32,324 bases of DNA from positions 1 to 32,324 of the forward strand of contig JAFQPB010000008.1 of the NCBI GenBank assembly GCA_017411905.1, read 5' to 3'. The stretch comes from Oscillospiraceae bacterium (GTDB taxonomy: Bacteria; Bacillota_A; Clostridia; Oscillospirales; Oscillospiraceae). Made by a program: the position numbers and the translations under genes. Below, one piece after another: positions 15,217-22,538 of this stretch. The notes below the pieces were generated by a model, which was given only the letters and a program-made list of their open reading frames with translations, ran no database searches and was not told the origin of the DNA. Position 1 is the first letter of the stretch. Every line of letters begins with the position of its first letter.

Positions 15217-15512
15217 TACCGTTCCTCCGATGCTGAGAGATTCTCAATGGCATTTTTATAGCCACCGCTGCCATAGTTCAGGCATTTGCTGACTCTGCCG
15301 ATCGTCGCACTGCTTACAGATACCTGCTCGGCAATTTTTTGGTAACTCAATCCTTTGGACAGAAGTATGGCTGTATCCAGCCGCTGGGACATATCGAGAA
15401 TCTCTTTTATTGTGCAAAGATCTTCAAAATATGCGTAGCATTCTTCTATTGTCTGCAGATTCAATATGGTTCTAAATAATCTGTCTACCGATTCAGAATG
15501 AAGTTTTTGCAT
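15216..15512 (-). CDS. hisR: TrpR/YerC-family regulator, probable his operon repressor
   Basis: The 98-aa protein is all helical with a TrpR-like helix-turn-helix: LSYQKIAEQVSVSSATIGRVSKCLNYG (about residues 53-79) matches the YerC/YecD and TrpR layout. It is the first gene of the his operon and overlaps hisZG by one base, so it is made with the pathway it would control. TrpR-type proteins bind DNA with an amino acid co-repressor, and TrpR-family histidine repressors called HisR have been proposed in Firmicutes. Histidine as co-repressor here is inferred from position only. GAGGTGG lies 3 nt before the ATG. Confidence 0.85.
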   Translation of the reverse strand: MQKLHSESVDRLFRTILNLQTIEECYAYFEDLCTIKEILDMSQRLDTAILLSKGLSYQKIAEQVSVSSATIGRVSKCLNYGSGGYKNAIENLSASEER

Positions 15513-15542
15513 AATGCCACCTCTTCCATATAATACTTCGTT

Positions 15543-15571
15543 ATGCTATCACTTTATTGCGCTAAAGTCAA
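15543..15571 (-). promoter_or_regulatory. Promoter of the his operon
   Basis: On the minus strand TTGACT (15566-15571), a 17-bp spacer and TAGCAT (15543-15548) with TGA directly upstream, an extended -10. The short leader to hisR leaves no room for a T-box or histidine attenuator. ATAA and TTAT half-sites separated by 7 bp lie just downstream (15529-15543) and could be part of an operator; this is weak. Confidence 0.7.
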
Positions 15572-15708
15572 CAGGTAAATTCACTTTTTTCATATTTATA
15601 AAAAAGTATCGCTTCCAATTAACGAAAATGCGCTTGCCAACCCCATCCAAGCGGGGTGAGCTATGGGGATGCCTTGGTTTTGCGCCGCCCTTTTCGCACA
15701 GTTACACG
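15572..15708. other. Intergenic stretch with nothing recognised
   Basis: Between the his promoter and the peptidase terminator I see no convincing gene, RNA or repeat. The open frame across it on the plus strand lacks a ribosome binding site and has unlikely composition. Confidence 0.5.
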
Positions 15709-15749
15709 AAAAATTCCCGGAATGGCCATCACAGCATTCCGGGAATTTT
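15709..15749 (-). terminator. Intrinsic terminator of the transporter/peptidase operon
   Basis: A perfect 14-bp stem (AAATTCCCGGAATG / CATTCCGGGAATTT) with a 10-nt loop, followed on the minus strand by a T-run. It is 77 bp past the M20 stop. It is nearly symmetric, so it could also stop plus-strand transcription. Confidence 0.85.
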
Positions 15750-15825
15750 ATCGCTTGTTAATCAGGAATTTACTGTCTCAAAACAGCATCGCGCCTAAAT
15801 AGGATGGGGTCTATATCTGGGTGTC

Positions 15826-17151
15826 TTACAGCGCATATTCCTTGAGCAATCTCTTATAAAACTGCACACCCTCCGCAAGAGAAGATAAGGTTACATTTTC
15901 ATCCACTGCGTGGCAGGATGCGTTCTGTGCATTGGTCATCCGCACCGGTGCGAACCGCAGAGCCGTATCCGTCAGTGCGTGGAAATGGCGGCAGTCGGTA
16001 CCGCCCATAATCAGGTAGGGCGCAACGCCAGCGTCCGGGAAATGGGCGCGGATAGTTTTTTCGATATAGCCGTATGCAGCAGAATGAATATCGGAAACCG
16101 GGGAGGCATCCCGCCCCATCAGCACCTCAAATTCCAAACCGTACTTTTTGCCGTACTTTTTAAGAACCTGCAGGCTTTCCTCACAATTCTGATGGACACT
16201 GCAGCGCAGATTGGCAATCAGGTAAGGCTCCTTGGGGATCACATTTGCAGCATCGCTTCCGCGCATCTGTGTAAAGCAGCAGGTGGTGGCCATAAGTGCC
16301 TCACCAAAAGGCGAAACCTTTGGCATAGCCGCCATCACCACCGGCCTCGTCAACCACAAATTGCTCAGCAAGAACCGCAGGGGGAAGGAAAAGGCCGGCG
16401 CCATCTGCCGAAACATTTCCTCTACCTCCGGGATCATTTTCTTCTTAAAGGGACGCTTGCGCTCTATTTCGTTGGCAAAGGCATAAAGCCGGGCGGCAGG
16501 GGTATTCCGGGGTGGTGTGGAACTGTGCCCACCCTTGCCGCGGGCTGTGATCTTCACGTCCATATAGCCTTTTTCCGTCACACCGATCACTGCATAGGGT
16601 CTGTCCATACCGGGCACAGCCTCGTCTATAACTGCGCCACCCTCGTCCATAACGAAGGCAAAACGGATACCCTTTTCCCGCAAAAAGCGCATAGCGGCCG
16701 CCGCGCCGTCACCACCGGTTTCCTCATTGATGGAATACTCGAGATATACATCACAGGGCGGCACAAAGCCCTCGGAAAGCAGCTCCTCCACCGCCTGCAG
16801 CTGCACGTACATCGTACCCTTGCAATCCAGCGTGCCACGCCCGTAGAGACAGCCATCCTTCACCGTGCCGGAGAACGCAGGCACAGACCAGCCCTCGTCA
16901 GAAGCCGGCACTACATCCTGATGTCCCATAAACAAAACAGGGAGCTTCTCCTTATTTGCGCCCGCCCAACGGTAAATAAGCGTACCGTTTAGGACGGTTT
17001 TTTCCAGTTTTTCGTGAATGCGCGGGAACAGCTTCTCCAGTTCCTGATGAAAAAGATAAAACTGGCTCAGATCCTCATTTTCGTGCTTGGAAACGGTGGG
17101 GATGCGGATCATCGCCCCCAGCTTTTCTTCCGCAATTTGAATATCTGTCAT
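15826..17151 (-). CDS. M20 family metallopeptidase (PM20D1/Cps1-like), cytosolic
   Basis: This 441-aa enzyme has the M20 di-zinc site: H77 in GHQDVVP, bridging D109 in YGRGTLDCKG, the general base E143 and ligand E144 in NEETGGDG, and a late His in SCHAVDENV. The dimerisation lid carries KGGHSSTPP. MGGTDCRHF resembles the PM20D1/carboxypeptidase S branch, whose members cleave peptides or N-acyl amino acids. No signal peptide is present. Its ATG overlaps the transporter stop by 4 bp, so it is probably translated with it and may act on what that protein imports. A paralogue lies divergently at 18713. The substrate is not predictable from sequence. Confidence 0.9.
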   Translation of the reverse strand: MTDIQIAEEKLGAMIRIPTVSKHENEDLSQFYLFHQELEKLFPRIHEKLEKTVLNGTLIYRWAGANKEKLPVLFMGHQDVVPASDEGWSVPAFSGTVKDGCLYGRGTLDCKGTMYVQLQAVEELLSEGFVPPCDVYLEYSINEETGGDGAAAAMRFLREKGIRFAFVMDEGGAVIDEAVPGMDRPYAVIGVTEKGYMDVKITARGKGGHSSTPPRNTPAARLYAFANEIERKRPFKKKMIPEVEEMFRQMAPAFSFPLRFLLSNLWLTRPVVMAAMPKVSPFGEALMATTCCFTQMRGSDAANVIPKEPYLIANLRCSVHQNCEESLQVLKKYGKKYGLEFEVLMGRDASPVSDIHSAAYGYIEKTIRAHFPDAGVAPYLIMGGTDCRHFHALTDTALRFAPVRMTNAQNASCHAVDENVTLSSLAEGVQFYKRLLKEYAL

Positions 17152-18533
17152 TGCTGGCCTCTCTCTGCCTGCATAGTAGCCATATCTTTTTCAATGGGAT
17201 GGAAAAATACAACGATCAGCATCACAACAGCAATGCACATAGGCACCCAGCCAAGGAGGGCATTGATGGTATTGATGGCAGCTCCCGGCTGAACATCCAG
17301 TTCTGCATTGAAGCCTGCAGCAGCCAGCGCACCGGTCATCAGCAGGTTTGCGCCTGCTTTGCTGAGCTTTGCCGCCAGATTATCACAGGTGCAGACAAGG
17401 GAGTCGATCCGGCGATGGCTCTTCCATTCAATCAGGTCTGCAATATTATTGCGGTTGGTATTAAAGAGGACAAAGGCCAGTGTCATCGCATAAGCAACAG
17501 TGAAAGCATTGACAAGAATTGCACCCATAGAGAAAGGATCAAGAACAAACCATATCTTGCCAAGTATATAGACAACCGCAGAGCTGATCATCGTCTTGCG
17601 GCGGCCCAGCTTCTTATCGATAGGAATAGACAGCACGGAGAAAATCACGGAGACCACCAAATACAGTGCCATAATGATGGTAGCCGCAGAGGAAGAACCG
17701 ATAACATATGTAGCGTAATAGTTAATGGTGCTCATAATCAGCAGGTTCAGCATACCGTAGCACAGCACATAGAGGGTATTGAGTACCCAGCTACGGCAGG
17801 CAAACAGCATCTTGAACGCTTCAAACAGGCCAATCTTTTCCTCGTTGGGCTGTTCCTCTTTCACCCGCTCCCGGGTGGTGAAATAGTGAGCAAAGCTGCC
17901 GAGGATACATACAACGCCCATAACGATAGCTGCGTAGAAGAACGCATTCTTGCCGGGGTCACCGGGTAGAATATTACCCTTGTCATCAAGGCCGCCAAAG
18001 AGACCCAGCAGCGGATACATAGCCACCGCACCGATGGCACTGCCTACACAGCCGCCTAAATTACGGGCAACATTGATTGCCCGGCGGTCTTCATCACGGT
18101 TGGTAGCGAGTGAGCCCATAGAGTTATAAGGAATGGCTGCAAAGGTGTTAAACAGCTCAAACAGGAAGTATATCGCCATTGCAATGGCCAGCTTGATGCC
18201 ATAAGCCACATCGAAGCAGGTAAACATCAAAACCACAGTAATCGCCCAAGGCACCGCGCACCACAAGGCAAAGGGGCGCACCTTTTCACCGTTTTTGAAT
18301 TTGTGGTTTACCGCCCAAAAGCCTACCAGCGGGTCATTGACAGCATCCCAGACAATGCCGATCGCGGTAATAATACCGGCGTGAGCAATGCTGATACCCA
18401 TAACATTGGTCAAAAAGAACAGATAGAACAAATCCTTAAAGTTAAAGACCACGTTACTGGCGGTGGAAAAGGTAGCAAATCCCAATTTTTCAAGGATACC
18501 TACCTTGGGGGTCAAGCGGGTTGGTGCAGACAT
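17148..18533 (-). CDS. GPH/MFS-type cation symporter
   Basis: The roughly 461-aa membrane protein has about 12 hydrophobic segments and the glycoside-pentoside-hexuronide layout: LFYLFFLTNVMGIS, the loop DAVNDPLVGFWAVNHK, and the later IDKKLGRRKT and ADLIEWKSHRRI. Members use Na+ or H+ to import sugars or related solutes. An ATG 30 bp further upstream exists, but AGAGGA sits 7 nt before the ATG at 18533, which is therefore chosen. It is operonic with an M20 peptidase rather than a glycosidase, which is unusual for GPH proteins and makes a sugar substrate less certain. Confidence 0.88.
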   Translation of the reverse strand: MSAPTRLTPKVGILEKLGFATFSTASNVVFNFKDLFYLFFLTNVMGISIAHAGIITAIGIVWDAVNDPLVGFWAVNHKFKNGEKVRPFALWCAVPWAITVVLMFTCFDVAYGIKLAIAMAIYFLFELFNTFAAIPYNSMGSLATNRDEDRRAINVARNLGGCVGSAIGAVAMYPLLGLFGGLDDKGNILPGDPGKNAFFYAAIVMGVVCILGSFAHYFTTRERVKEEQPNEEKIGLFEAFKMLFACRSWVLNTLYVLCYGMLNLLIMSTINYYATYVIGSSSAATIIMALYLVVSVIFSVLSIPIDKKLGRRKTMISSAVVYILGKIWFVLDPFSMGAILVNAFTVAYAMTLAFVLFNTNRNNIADLIEWKSHRRIDSLVCTCDNLAAKLSKAGANLLMTGALAAAGFNAELDVQPGAAINTINALLGWVPMCIAVVMLIVVFFHPIEKDMATMQAERGQQ

Positions 18534-18568
18534 AATAAAGTCCTCTCTTTCTTGTAAATACAATCGTC

Positions 18569-18597
18569 ATTATAGCACGGACATTTCGGAAGTGCAA
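18569..18597 (-). promoter_or_regulatory. Promoter of the transporter/M20 operon
   Basis: On the minus strand TTGCAC (18592-18597), a 17-bp spacer and perfect TATAAT (18569-18574) with a TGC extension. Confidence 0.6.
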
Positions 18598-18607
18598 CCA
18601 TAATTGT

Positions 18608-18636
18608 AGAATATTTGTATTCTCTATTTGTATTCT
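18608..18636. promoter_or_regulatory. Candidate shared operator between the two M20 transcription units
   Basis: AGAATA-TTTG-TATTCT (18608-18623) is a perfect 6-4-6 palindrome. A further TTTG-TATTCT half-site follows at 18627-18636. It lies between the two divergent promoters, just upstream of both -35 regions. No regulator gene is adjacent. Confidence 0.5.
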
Positions 18637-18652
18637 ACCCCCACCAAAGTAC

Positions 18653-18681
18653 TGGACGACACAGGAAAATGGTGGTATACT
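18653..18681 (+). promoter_or_regulatory. Promoter of the membrane-anchored M20 gene
   Basis: TGGACG (18653-18658), a 17-bp spacer and TATACT (18676-18681) with a TGG extension; GGAGG follows before the ATG at 18713. Confidence 0.5.
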
Positions 18682-18712
18682 TTTTTGTAGAAAAAAGTAT
18701 GGAGGTATCTCT

Positions 18713-20143
18713 ATGATCATTTTGTACATTCTTCTTACCTTAATTGTCGTGCTGCTGGCAGCTCTGCTTGTAAACACCGCTGTGCAGTCGCAAAGTGCAA
18801 GAAAATTGGAGGGACAGCACCCCACTTTCACCGAAGCAGAGCTGGAAGCCTACGGCAAAACCTTCTCCCGGATGCTGCAGCCCGCCACCGTGTCCGTGAA
18901 GGATAGCTATGACGATACAGAATTTGCAAAGCTTCGCGCCGTCGTAGAAGAGGATTTCCCGCTTCTGCACCAAAAAGCAGAGCGGCTGCTCCTCAGTGAC
19001 GACTGCTGGCTCTATAAGATCCCCGGCAAAAACCCCAACCGCAACATTCTTTTAATGTCTCACCACGATGTAGTAGCCGCCGATAACGACTGGACGATGC
19101 CTGCCTTTGAAGGCATCATCCGGGACGGCAAGGTCTATGGCCGGGGTGCTGCAGACACCAAGGGCTCCCTCTGCGCCATTTTGTTTGCCGCTGAGGAAAT
19201 GCTTCGCGCCGATGTCACCCCACCTGTGAATTTCTACATTGCATCCTCCCACAACGAGGAGCTGGGCGGCGACGGTATGCCCGCCATTTTGGAACACTGC
19301 CGAAAAAATAATATTGCCTTCGAAGTGATTTTGGACGAGGGCGGCGCTATCGTCGAGCCGCCGCTTGCAGGTATGAACTGTGAAATGTGCGCAATGGTGG
19401 CAGTCCACGAAAAAGGCCGCCTGAAGCTAAAATGTACCGTCCAAAACGAGAGCAGTCACGTAAGCCTTACCGCCTTCAAAGGCAATCCTGTGGAGCGTAT
19501 GTCCCAGTTTATTCAGGAGATCACCACGAAAAATATCTTTATCCGCCGCTTGCACCCTGAGACCCGCAGCCTGTTTACCTCCCTTGCACCCTACTGTAAG
19601 CTGCCTATGCGGATACTGCTTTCCAACCTGTGGCTCTTTGGCGGTCTGCTGACCAAGCTCCTGCCCAAGCTCAACGCCACCGCCGGCGGTATGGTGGGTA
19701 CTACCTGCAATTTTCAGGATATTCAGGGCAGTGTCACAAGCAAGGTATGCACCGCTTCCGTAATGCTTCGCAACATTAACGAAGAAGACCTGAAAGCTGA
19801 CTTTGCTGCTTTTAAGGCTGTTGCCGACAAGCACGGTGTCACCCTTGAGACCGAACGAGACGAGTATTACGCCCCCGCAGATATGACATCCCCCGCCTAC
19901 CGCTATACAATGGACTGCATTGCAAAGGTGTTCCCCCGTTTCCCTGCCGCACCCTACATCCTGCCCGCCGGCACAGATGCTTGGCGTCTGACCCCGGTGT
20001 GTAACTGCGTACTGCGCTTTGCCCCCACAAGAATGTCGAAACAGCAGCTTGGCTCCATCCACGCCGCAGACGAAAACTTAGACATTTCTGCCATCGCCGA
20101 AGCCGCTGCATTCTATAAGTGTTTCGTAGAGAACTATCAATAA
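18713..20143 (+). CDS. Membrane-anchored M20 metallopeptidase (PM20D1-like)
   Basis: The 476-aa protein begins with one hydrophobic segment (residues 2-24, MIILYILLTLIVVLLAALLV), with no cysteine lipobox. It is probably an N-terminal anchor with the catalytic domain outside the membrane. Zinc-site residues are H118 in SHHDVV, D148 in GRGAADTKG, E182 and E183 in NEELGGDG, and the His in SIHAADENL. It is clearly paralogous to the cytosolic enzyme at 15826, sharing the LFGGLLTKLLPK/LRFAP.RM blocks, but in place of TDCRHF it has TDAWRL. The anchor plus M20 layout is like mammalian PM20D1, which makes and cleaves N-acyl amino acids; the same activity here is speculation. It is monocistronic. Confidence 0.88.
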   Translation: MIILYILLTLIVVLLAALLVNTAVQSQSARKLEGQHPTFTEAELEAYGKTFSRMLQPATVSVKDSYDDTEFAKLRAVVEEDFPLLHQKAERLLLSDDCWLYKIPGKNPNRNILLMSHHDVVAADNDWTMPAFEGIIRDGKVYGRGAADTKGSLCAILFAAEEMLRADVTPPVNFYIASSHNEELGGDGMPAILEHCRKNNIAFEVILDEGGAIVEPPLAGMNCEMCAMVAVHEKGRLKLKCTVQNESSHVSLTAFKGNPVERMSQFIQEITTKNIFIRRLHPETRSLFTSLAPYCKLPMRILLSNLWLFGGLLTKLLPKLNATAGGMVGTTCNFQDIQGSVTSKVCTASVMLRNINEEDLKADFAAFKAVADKHGVTLETERDEYYAPADMTSPAYRYTMDCIAKVFPRFPAAPYILPAGTDAWRLTPVCNCVLRFAPTRMSKQQLGSIHAADENLDISAIAEAAAFYKCFVENYQ

Positions 20144-20145
20144 AT

Positions 20146-20174
20146 AATCGGGCGGGATTAGCTCCCGCCCGATT
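20146..20174. terminator. Bidirectional terminator between M20 and degV
   Basis: A perfect 12-bp stem (AATCGGGCGGGA / TCCCGCCCGATT) with a 5-nt loop, right after the M20 stop and overlapping the degV stop codon. It serves both convergent genes. The T-tracts are short. Confidence 0.75.
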
Positions 20175-21012
20175 AATTGCTGAAAAACGCCACAGCCACC
20201 GCACCGGGGCCAGCGTGGGTGCCGATTACACTGCCCAAAGAGGTGTAGCGAACCTCTGAAAGGCCACTGACCCAAAGGTGCTTGCTGTCTTCGATGTACT
20301 TAACAAGCAGCGCATCCGAAAGTCCGGTATAGCCCAGCAAAACAGGCTTGCTAAAATCAATGCCGCCTGCCTTTTCGATCTCCTGCACCAGCAGGTTATT
20401 GCCTTGCTTGGAACCCCGCGCCTTGCCTAAAATATTGATCTCACCGTTTGTAAGGGACAAAACCGGCTTAATATTCAGCAGTGTTCCCGCAAATGCCACC
20501 GTTTTGGAAATCCTGCCACCGCGCTTGAGGTATTCCAGCGTATCTACTAACGCAACCACAACGATCTTCTTTTTTGCTTCCTCCAAGGCTTCTGCGATCT
20601 CTTTTGCAGACAGGCCTTCCTCCAAAAGGCGCAAAGCCAGTTCCACCAAAATACCACCGCCGATAGCCACGCTTGCGCTGTCTACCACGAAAATATTTTC
20701 ATGATCCTCTGCGGCAATCACCGCACTCTGATAGGTGCCGGACAACTTGGCGGACAGTGTAATAACCACCGCACTTTCGCCTGCCGCCTGTGCCTTTTCA
20801 TATTCCTCCGCAAATGCCGCAGGTGTGGCCTGGCTGGTGGTAGGATGTACATCGGTCTCTACCAGCTTTTCATAAAAGGATTTGTGGTCAATGGTAACGC
20901 CATCGATATATTCCTCTTGGCCAAAAAGAACTGTCAGAGGAACCGTATGCACCCGCTGACGAATGTTCGGCATAAGGTCTGATGTGGAATCTACAATAAT
21001 TCTTGTCTTCAT
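20173..21012 (-). CDS. DegV family fatty-acid-binding protein
   Basis: The 279-aa protein has the DegV landmarks: IIVDSTSDLMPNI, the TSQATPAAFAEEYEKA segment, VITLSAKLSGTYQSA, VVDSASVAIGGG, and RGGRISK with IKPVL. DegV/FakB proteins bind a fatty acyl chain between two lobes and present it to the FakA kinase for phospholipid synthesis. No fakA is in the window. It lies 15 bp downstream of a MarR-family gene on the same strand and is most likely co-transcribed, which suggests that the regulator responds to a lipid or related signal; that link is inference. Confidence 0.92.
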   Translation of the reverse strand: MKTRIIVDSTSDLMPNIRQRVHTVPLTVLFGQEEYIDGVTIDHKSFYEKLVETDVHPTTSQATPAAFAEEYEKAQAAGESAVVITLSAKLSGTYQSAVIAAEDHENIFVVDSASVAIGGGILVELALRLLEEGLSAKEIAEALEEAKKKIVVVALVDTLEYLKRGGRISKTVAFAGTLLNIKPVLSLTNGEINILGKARGSKQGNNLLVQEIEKAGGIDFSKPVLLGYTGLSDALLVKYIEDSKHLWVSGLSEVRYTSLGSVIGTHAGPGAVAVAFFSN

Positions 21013-21027
21013 TGTGGGATAACCTCT

Positions 21028-21465
21028 TTATTTTTCATATTTTTGTGCTACTGCATCCAGACTGCCGCTGATAACAGACAGACTGCGGTAAAAAGAAAGC
21101 CGTTCTTCTTCACTTAACCCATCGCTGATCTCCTCCAGCACAAGTGCGATCTTATCCGCGATCTTTTTACCGACTTCCTGCCCCTTTTGCGTTAAAAGCA
21201 GCGGACTTTTGTACCGCTTCTTTTCACACAGCAGATAGCCCTCTGCTTCTAAATAGTCAATACTGCGGGAAACGGTAGCCTTATCCTCCTCGCACCTTTC
21301 GCACAGCTCCGTTGCCGTCAGTCCTGTTGTAATATACAAATAGTAAAGGCAGGAAATATGCGCACTGCGCAAATGATACTCTGCCATTTCCTGGTTCTTT
21401 ATTTTGCGGATATTCCGGCTAATGCGGTTGATAAGCACCGTAAACGTTTCAAATCTTGCTTCCAT
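21028..21465 (-). CDS. MarR family transcriptional regulator
   Basis: The 145-aa winged-helix protein has the MarR arrangement: N-terminal dimer helix, recognition region GLTATELCERCEEDKATVSRSIDYLEAEGYL (about 49-79), wing CEKKRYKSPLLLTQKG, and C-terminal dimer helices. Its promoter is bracketed by two long palindromes sharing ACTTGTTGA/TCAACAAGT, so autorepression is strongly suggested. It heads a two-gene unit with degV. The layout recalls FabT-type lipid regulators, but the operator sequence differs from the FabT box I know, so no specific name is given. Confidence 0.93.
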   Translation of the reverse strand: MEARFETFTVLINRISRNIRKIKNQEMAEYHLRSAHISCLYYLYITTGLTATELCERCEEDKATVSRSIDYLEAEGYLLCEKKRYKSPLLLTQKGQEVGKKIADKIALVLEEISDGLSEEERLSFYRSLSVISGSLDAVAQKYEK

Positions 21466-21477
21466 TTCTGCACCCCC

Positions 21478-21509
21478 TATGCACTTGTTGAAAATTCAAC
21501 AAGTGCATA
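21478..21509. promoter_or_regulatory. MarR operator 1 (proximal)
   Basis: A perfect 15-2-15 palindrome with arms reading TATGCACTTGTTGAA, between the -10 and the marR ribosome binding site, so over the transcription start. It shares the ACTTGTTGA core with operator 2, whose centre lies 36 bp away. Confidence 0.85.
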
Positions 21510-21535
21510 ATAACACATACTTGTTGAAATGTCAA
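21507..21535 (-). promoter_or_regulatory. Promoter of marR-degV
   Basis: On the minus strand a perfect TTGACA (21530-21535), a 17-bp spacer and TATTAT (21507-21512) with a TGT extension. The -35 lies inside operator 2 and the -10 abuts operator 1. Confidence 0.88.
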
Positions 21536-21545
21536 CAAGTATGTG
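21514..21545. promoter_or_regulatory. MarR operator 2 (distal)
   Basis: A perfect 14-4-14 palindrome with arms reading CACATACTTGTTGA, covering the -35 box of marR. Confidence 0.85.
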
Positions 21546-21577
21546 TAAAAACCCGAATTTTCGCATCATACCGCTGC

Positions 21578-21766
21578 CTAAAAGCTCCTTCTTGGACATT
21601 CTAAATCCCTACAATCCATACAGTTCTCCACACCCTCTGCAAGACAGCACTGCATATAATCGCACGCATCACAGCAGCATTCGATCTCCGGGTGTACTCC
21701 ATTTCCAAGGCAATCGACTCCCCTATTTCCCGGCATTAAAACAATACCCGTTACATCTGTAATCAT
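21578..21766 (-). CDS. 62-aa cysteine-rich small protein
   Basis: This is a small protein with ten cysteines among 62 residues (19, 30-32, 35, 40, 41, 49, 52, 57). The core is ECCCDACDYMQCC, with CMDC and a final CP. The density and CxxC spacing suggest zinc, iron-sulfur or other metal binding; no named domain is recognised. The frame stays open further upstream, but AAAGGAG sits 7 nt before the ATG at 21766, and the upstream part has non-coding character, so the short form is chosen. The opening ITDVTGIVLMPGN looks like a genuine conserved N-terminus. It lies upstream of marR on the same strand. Confidence 0.7.
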   Translation of the reverse strand: MITDVTGIVLMPGNRGVDCLGNGVHPEIECCCDACDYMQCCLAEGVENCMDCRDLECPRRSF

Positions 21767-21971
21767 AACACTACTCCTTTCGACATCATTGTACAAGGTT
21801 CCCTTTGCAAAAACTGTCGAAAAGGGTACACTGTTGTTGATCACCATTTTGTAAAAGCCTTTTGTGCAGATTGTTTGGCAAAAAAGCCTTTGCATTTTTC
21901 ACAAATTTATCTGCCGCCGGCCTTTTTTTATGTATATAGTAAGAAAAGTTGCATTTTTCGTAATTTTTTGA

Positions 21972-22000
21972 TTGATTTTATTCGAAGTTTGCCGTACAAT
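21972..22000 (+). promoter_or_regulatory. Promoter of trmL
   Basis: TTGATT (21972-21977), a 17-bp spacer and TACAAT (21995-22000). Confidence 0.55.
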
Positions 22001-22043
22001 AGGGAAGCGAGCAAATTGGGAAACGCTTTGAGAGGTGAACATA

Positions 22044-22529
22044 TTGCTTCATATCGTTTTGGTAGAGCCGGAAATCCCCGGTAACTGCGGAAATATTGCC
22101 AGAACCTGTGCCGCCACTGGCTGCAGCCTGCATCTCATCCGTCCCTTGGGCTTTGACATTTCAGACAAGGCACTCAAGCGGGCAGGCTTAGATTACTGGC
22201 ATCTTTTAGATGTCCACGACTATGATAATTTAGAGGATTTCTTCCGCAAAAACGAGGTAAAGCAAATGTGGTGTCTCACCACCAAAGCACCCCGGTGCTA
22301 TACCGAGGCGAATTTCGGAGAGGACTGCTACCTGTTTTTCGGTAAGGAAACCAAGGGTCTGCCGGAGGATTTCCTGGAAGAACATAGAGATAGCTGCATC
22401 CGTCTTCCGATACGTCCGGAAGCGCGCAGTCTGAACCTCAGCAATGCCGTGGCCATCACCGTTTTTGAAGCCCTTCGGCAACTGGACTTCCCCCACTTGC
22501 AGGATTACGGCAAAATGGCCAACCAATAA
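22044..22529 (+). CDS. trmL: tRNA (cytidine/uridine-34 2'-O)-methyltransferase
   Basis: The 161-aa SPOUT-class enzyme 2'-O-methylates the wobble base of tRNA-Leu isoacceptors. It shows the family blocks LHIVLVEPEIPGNCGNIARTC, LHLIRPLGF, RAGLDYW and LFFGKETKGLP. The SAM-binding knot is RLPIRPEARSLNLSNAVAI. The start is read as TTG at 22044, because AGAGGTG lies about 6 nt upstream and the resulting N-terminus aligns with known TrmL. The in-frame GTG at 22035 would sit inside that ribosome binding site. It is separated from pgk by a repeat element. Confidence 0.93.
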   Translation: MLHIVLVEPEIPGNCGNIARTCAATGCSLHLIRPLGFDISDKALKRAGLDYWHLLDVHDYDNLEDFFRKNEVKQMWCLTTKAPRCYTEANFGEDCYLFFGKETKGLPEDFLEEHRDSCIRLPIRPEARSLNLSNAVAITVFEALRQLDFPHLQDYGKMANQ

Positions 22530-22538
22530 CCAAGCAAA

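Noticed and set aside
15514..15798. A plus-strand 94-codon open frame upstream of hisR.
   Set aside because: It starts inside the hisR ribosome binding region, crosses the his promoter and a terminator, and has no plausible Shine-Dalgarno.
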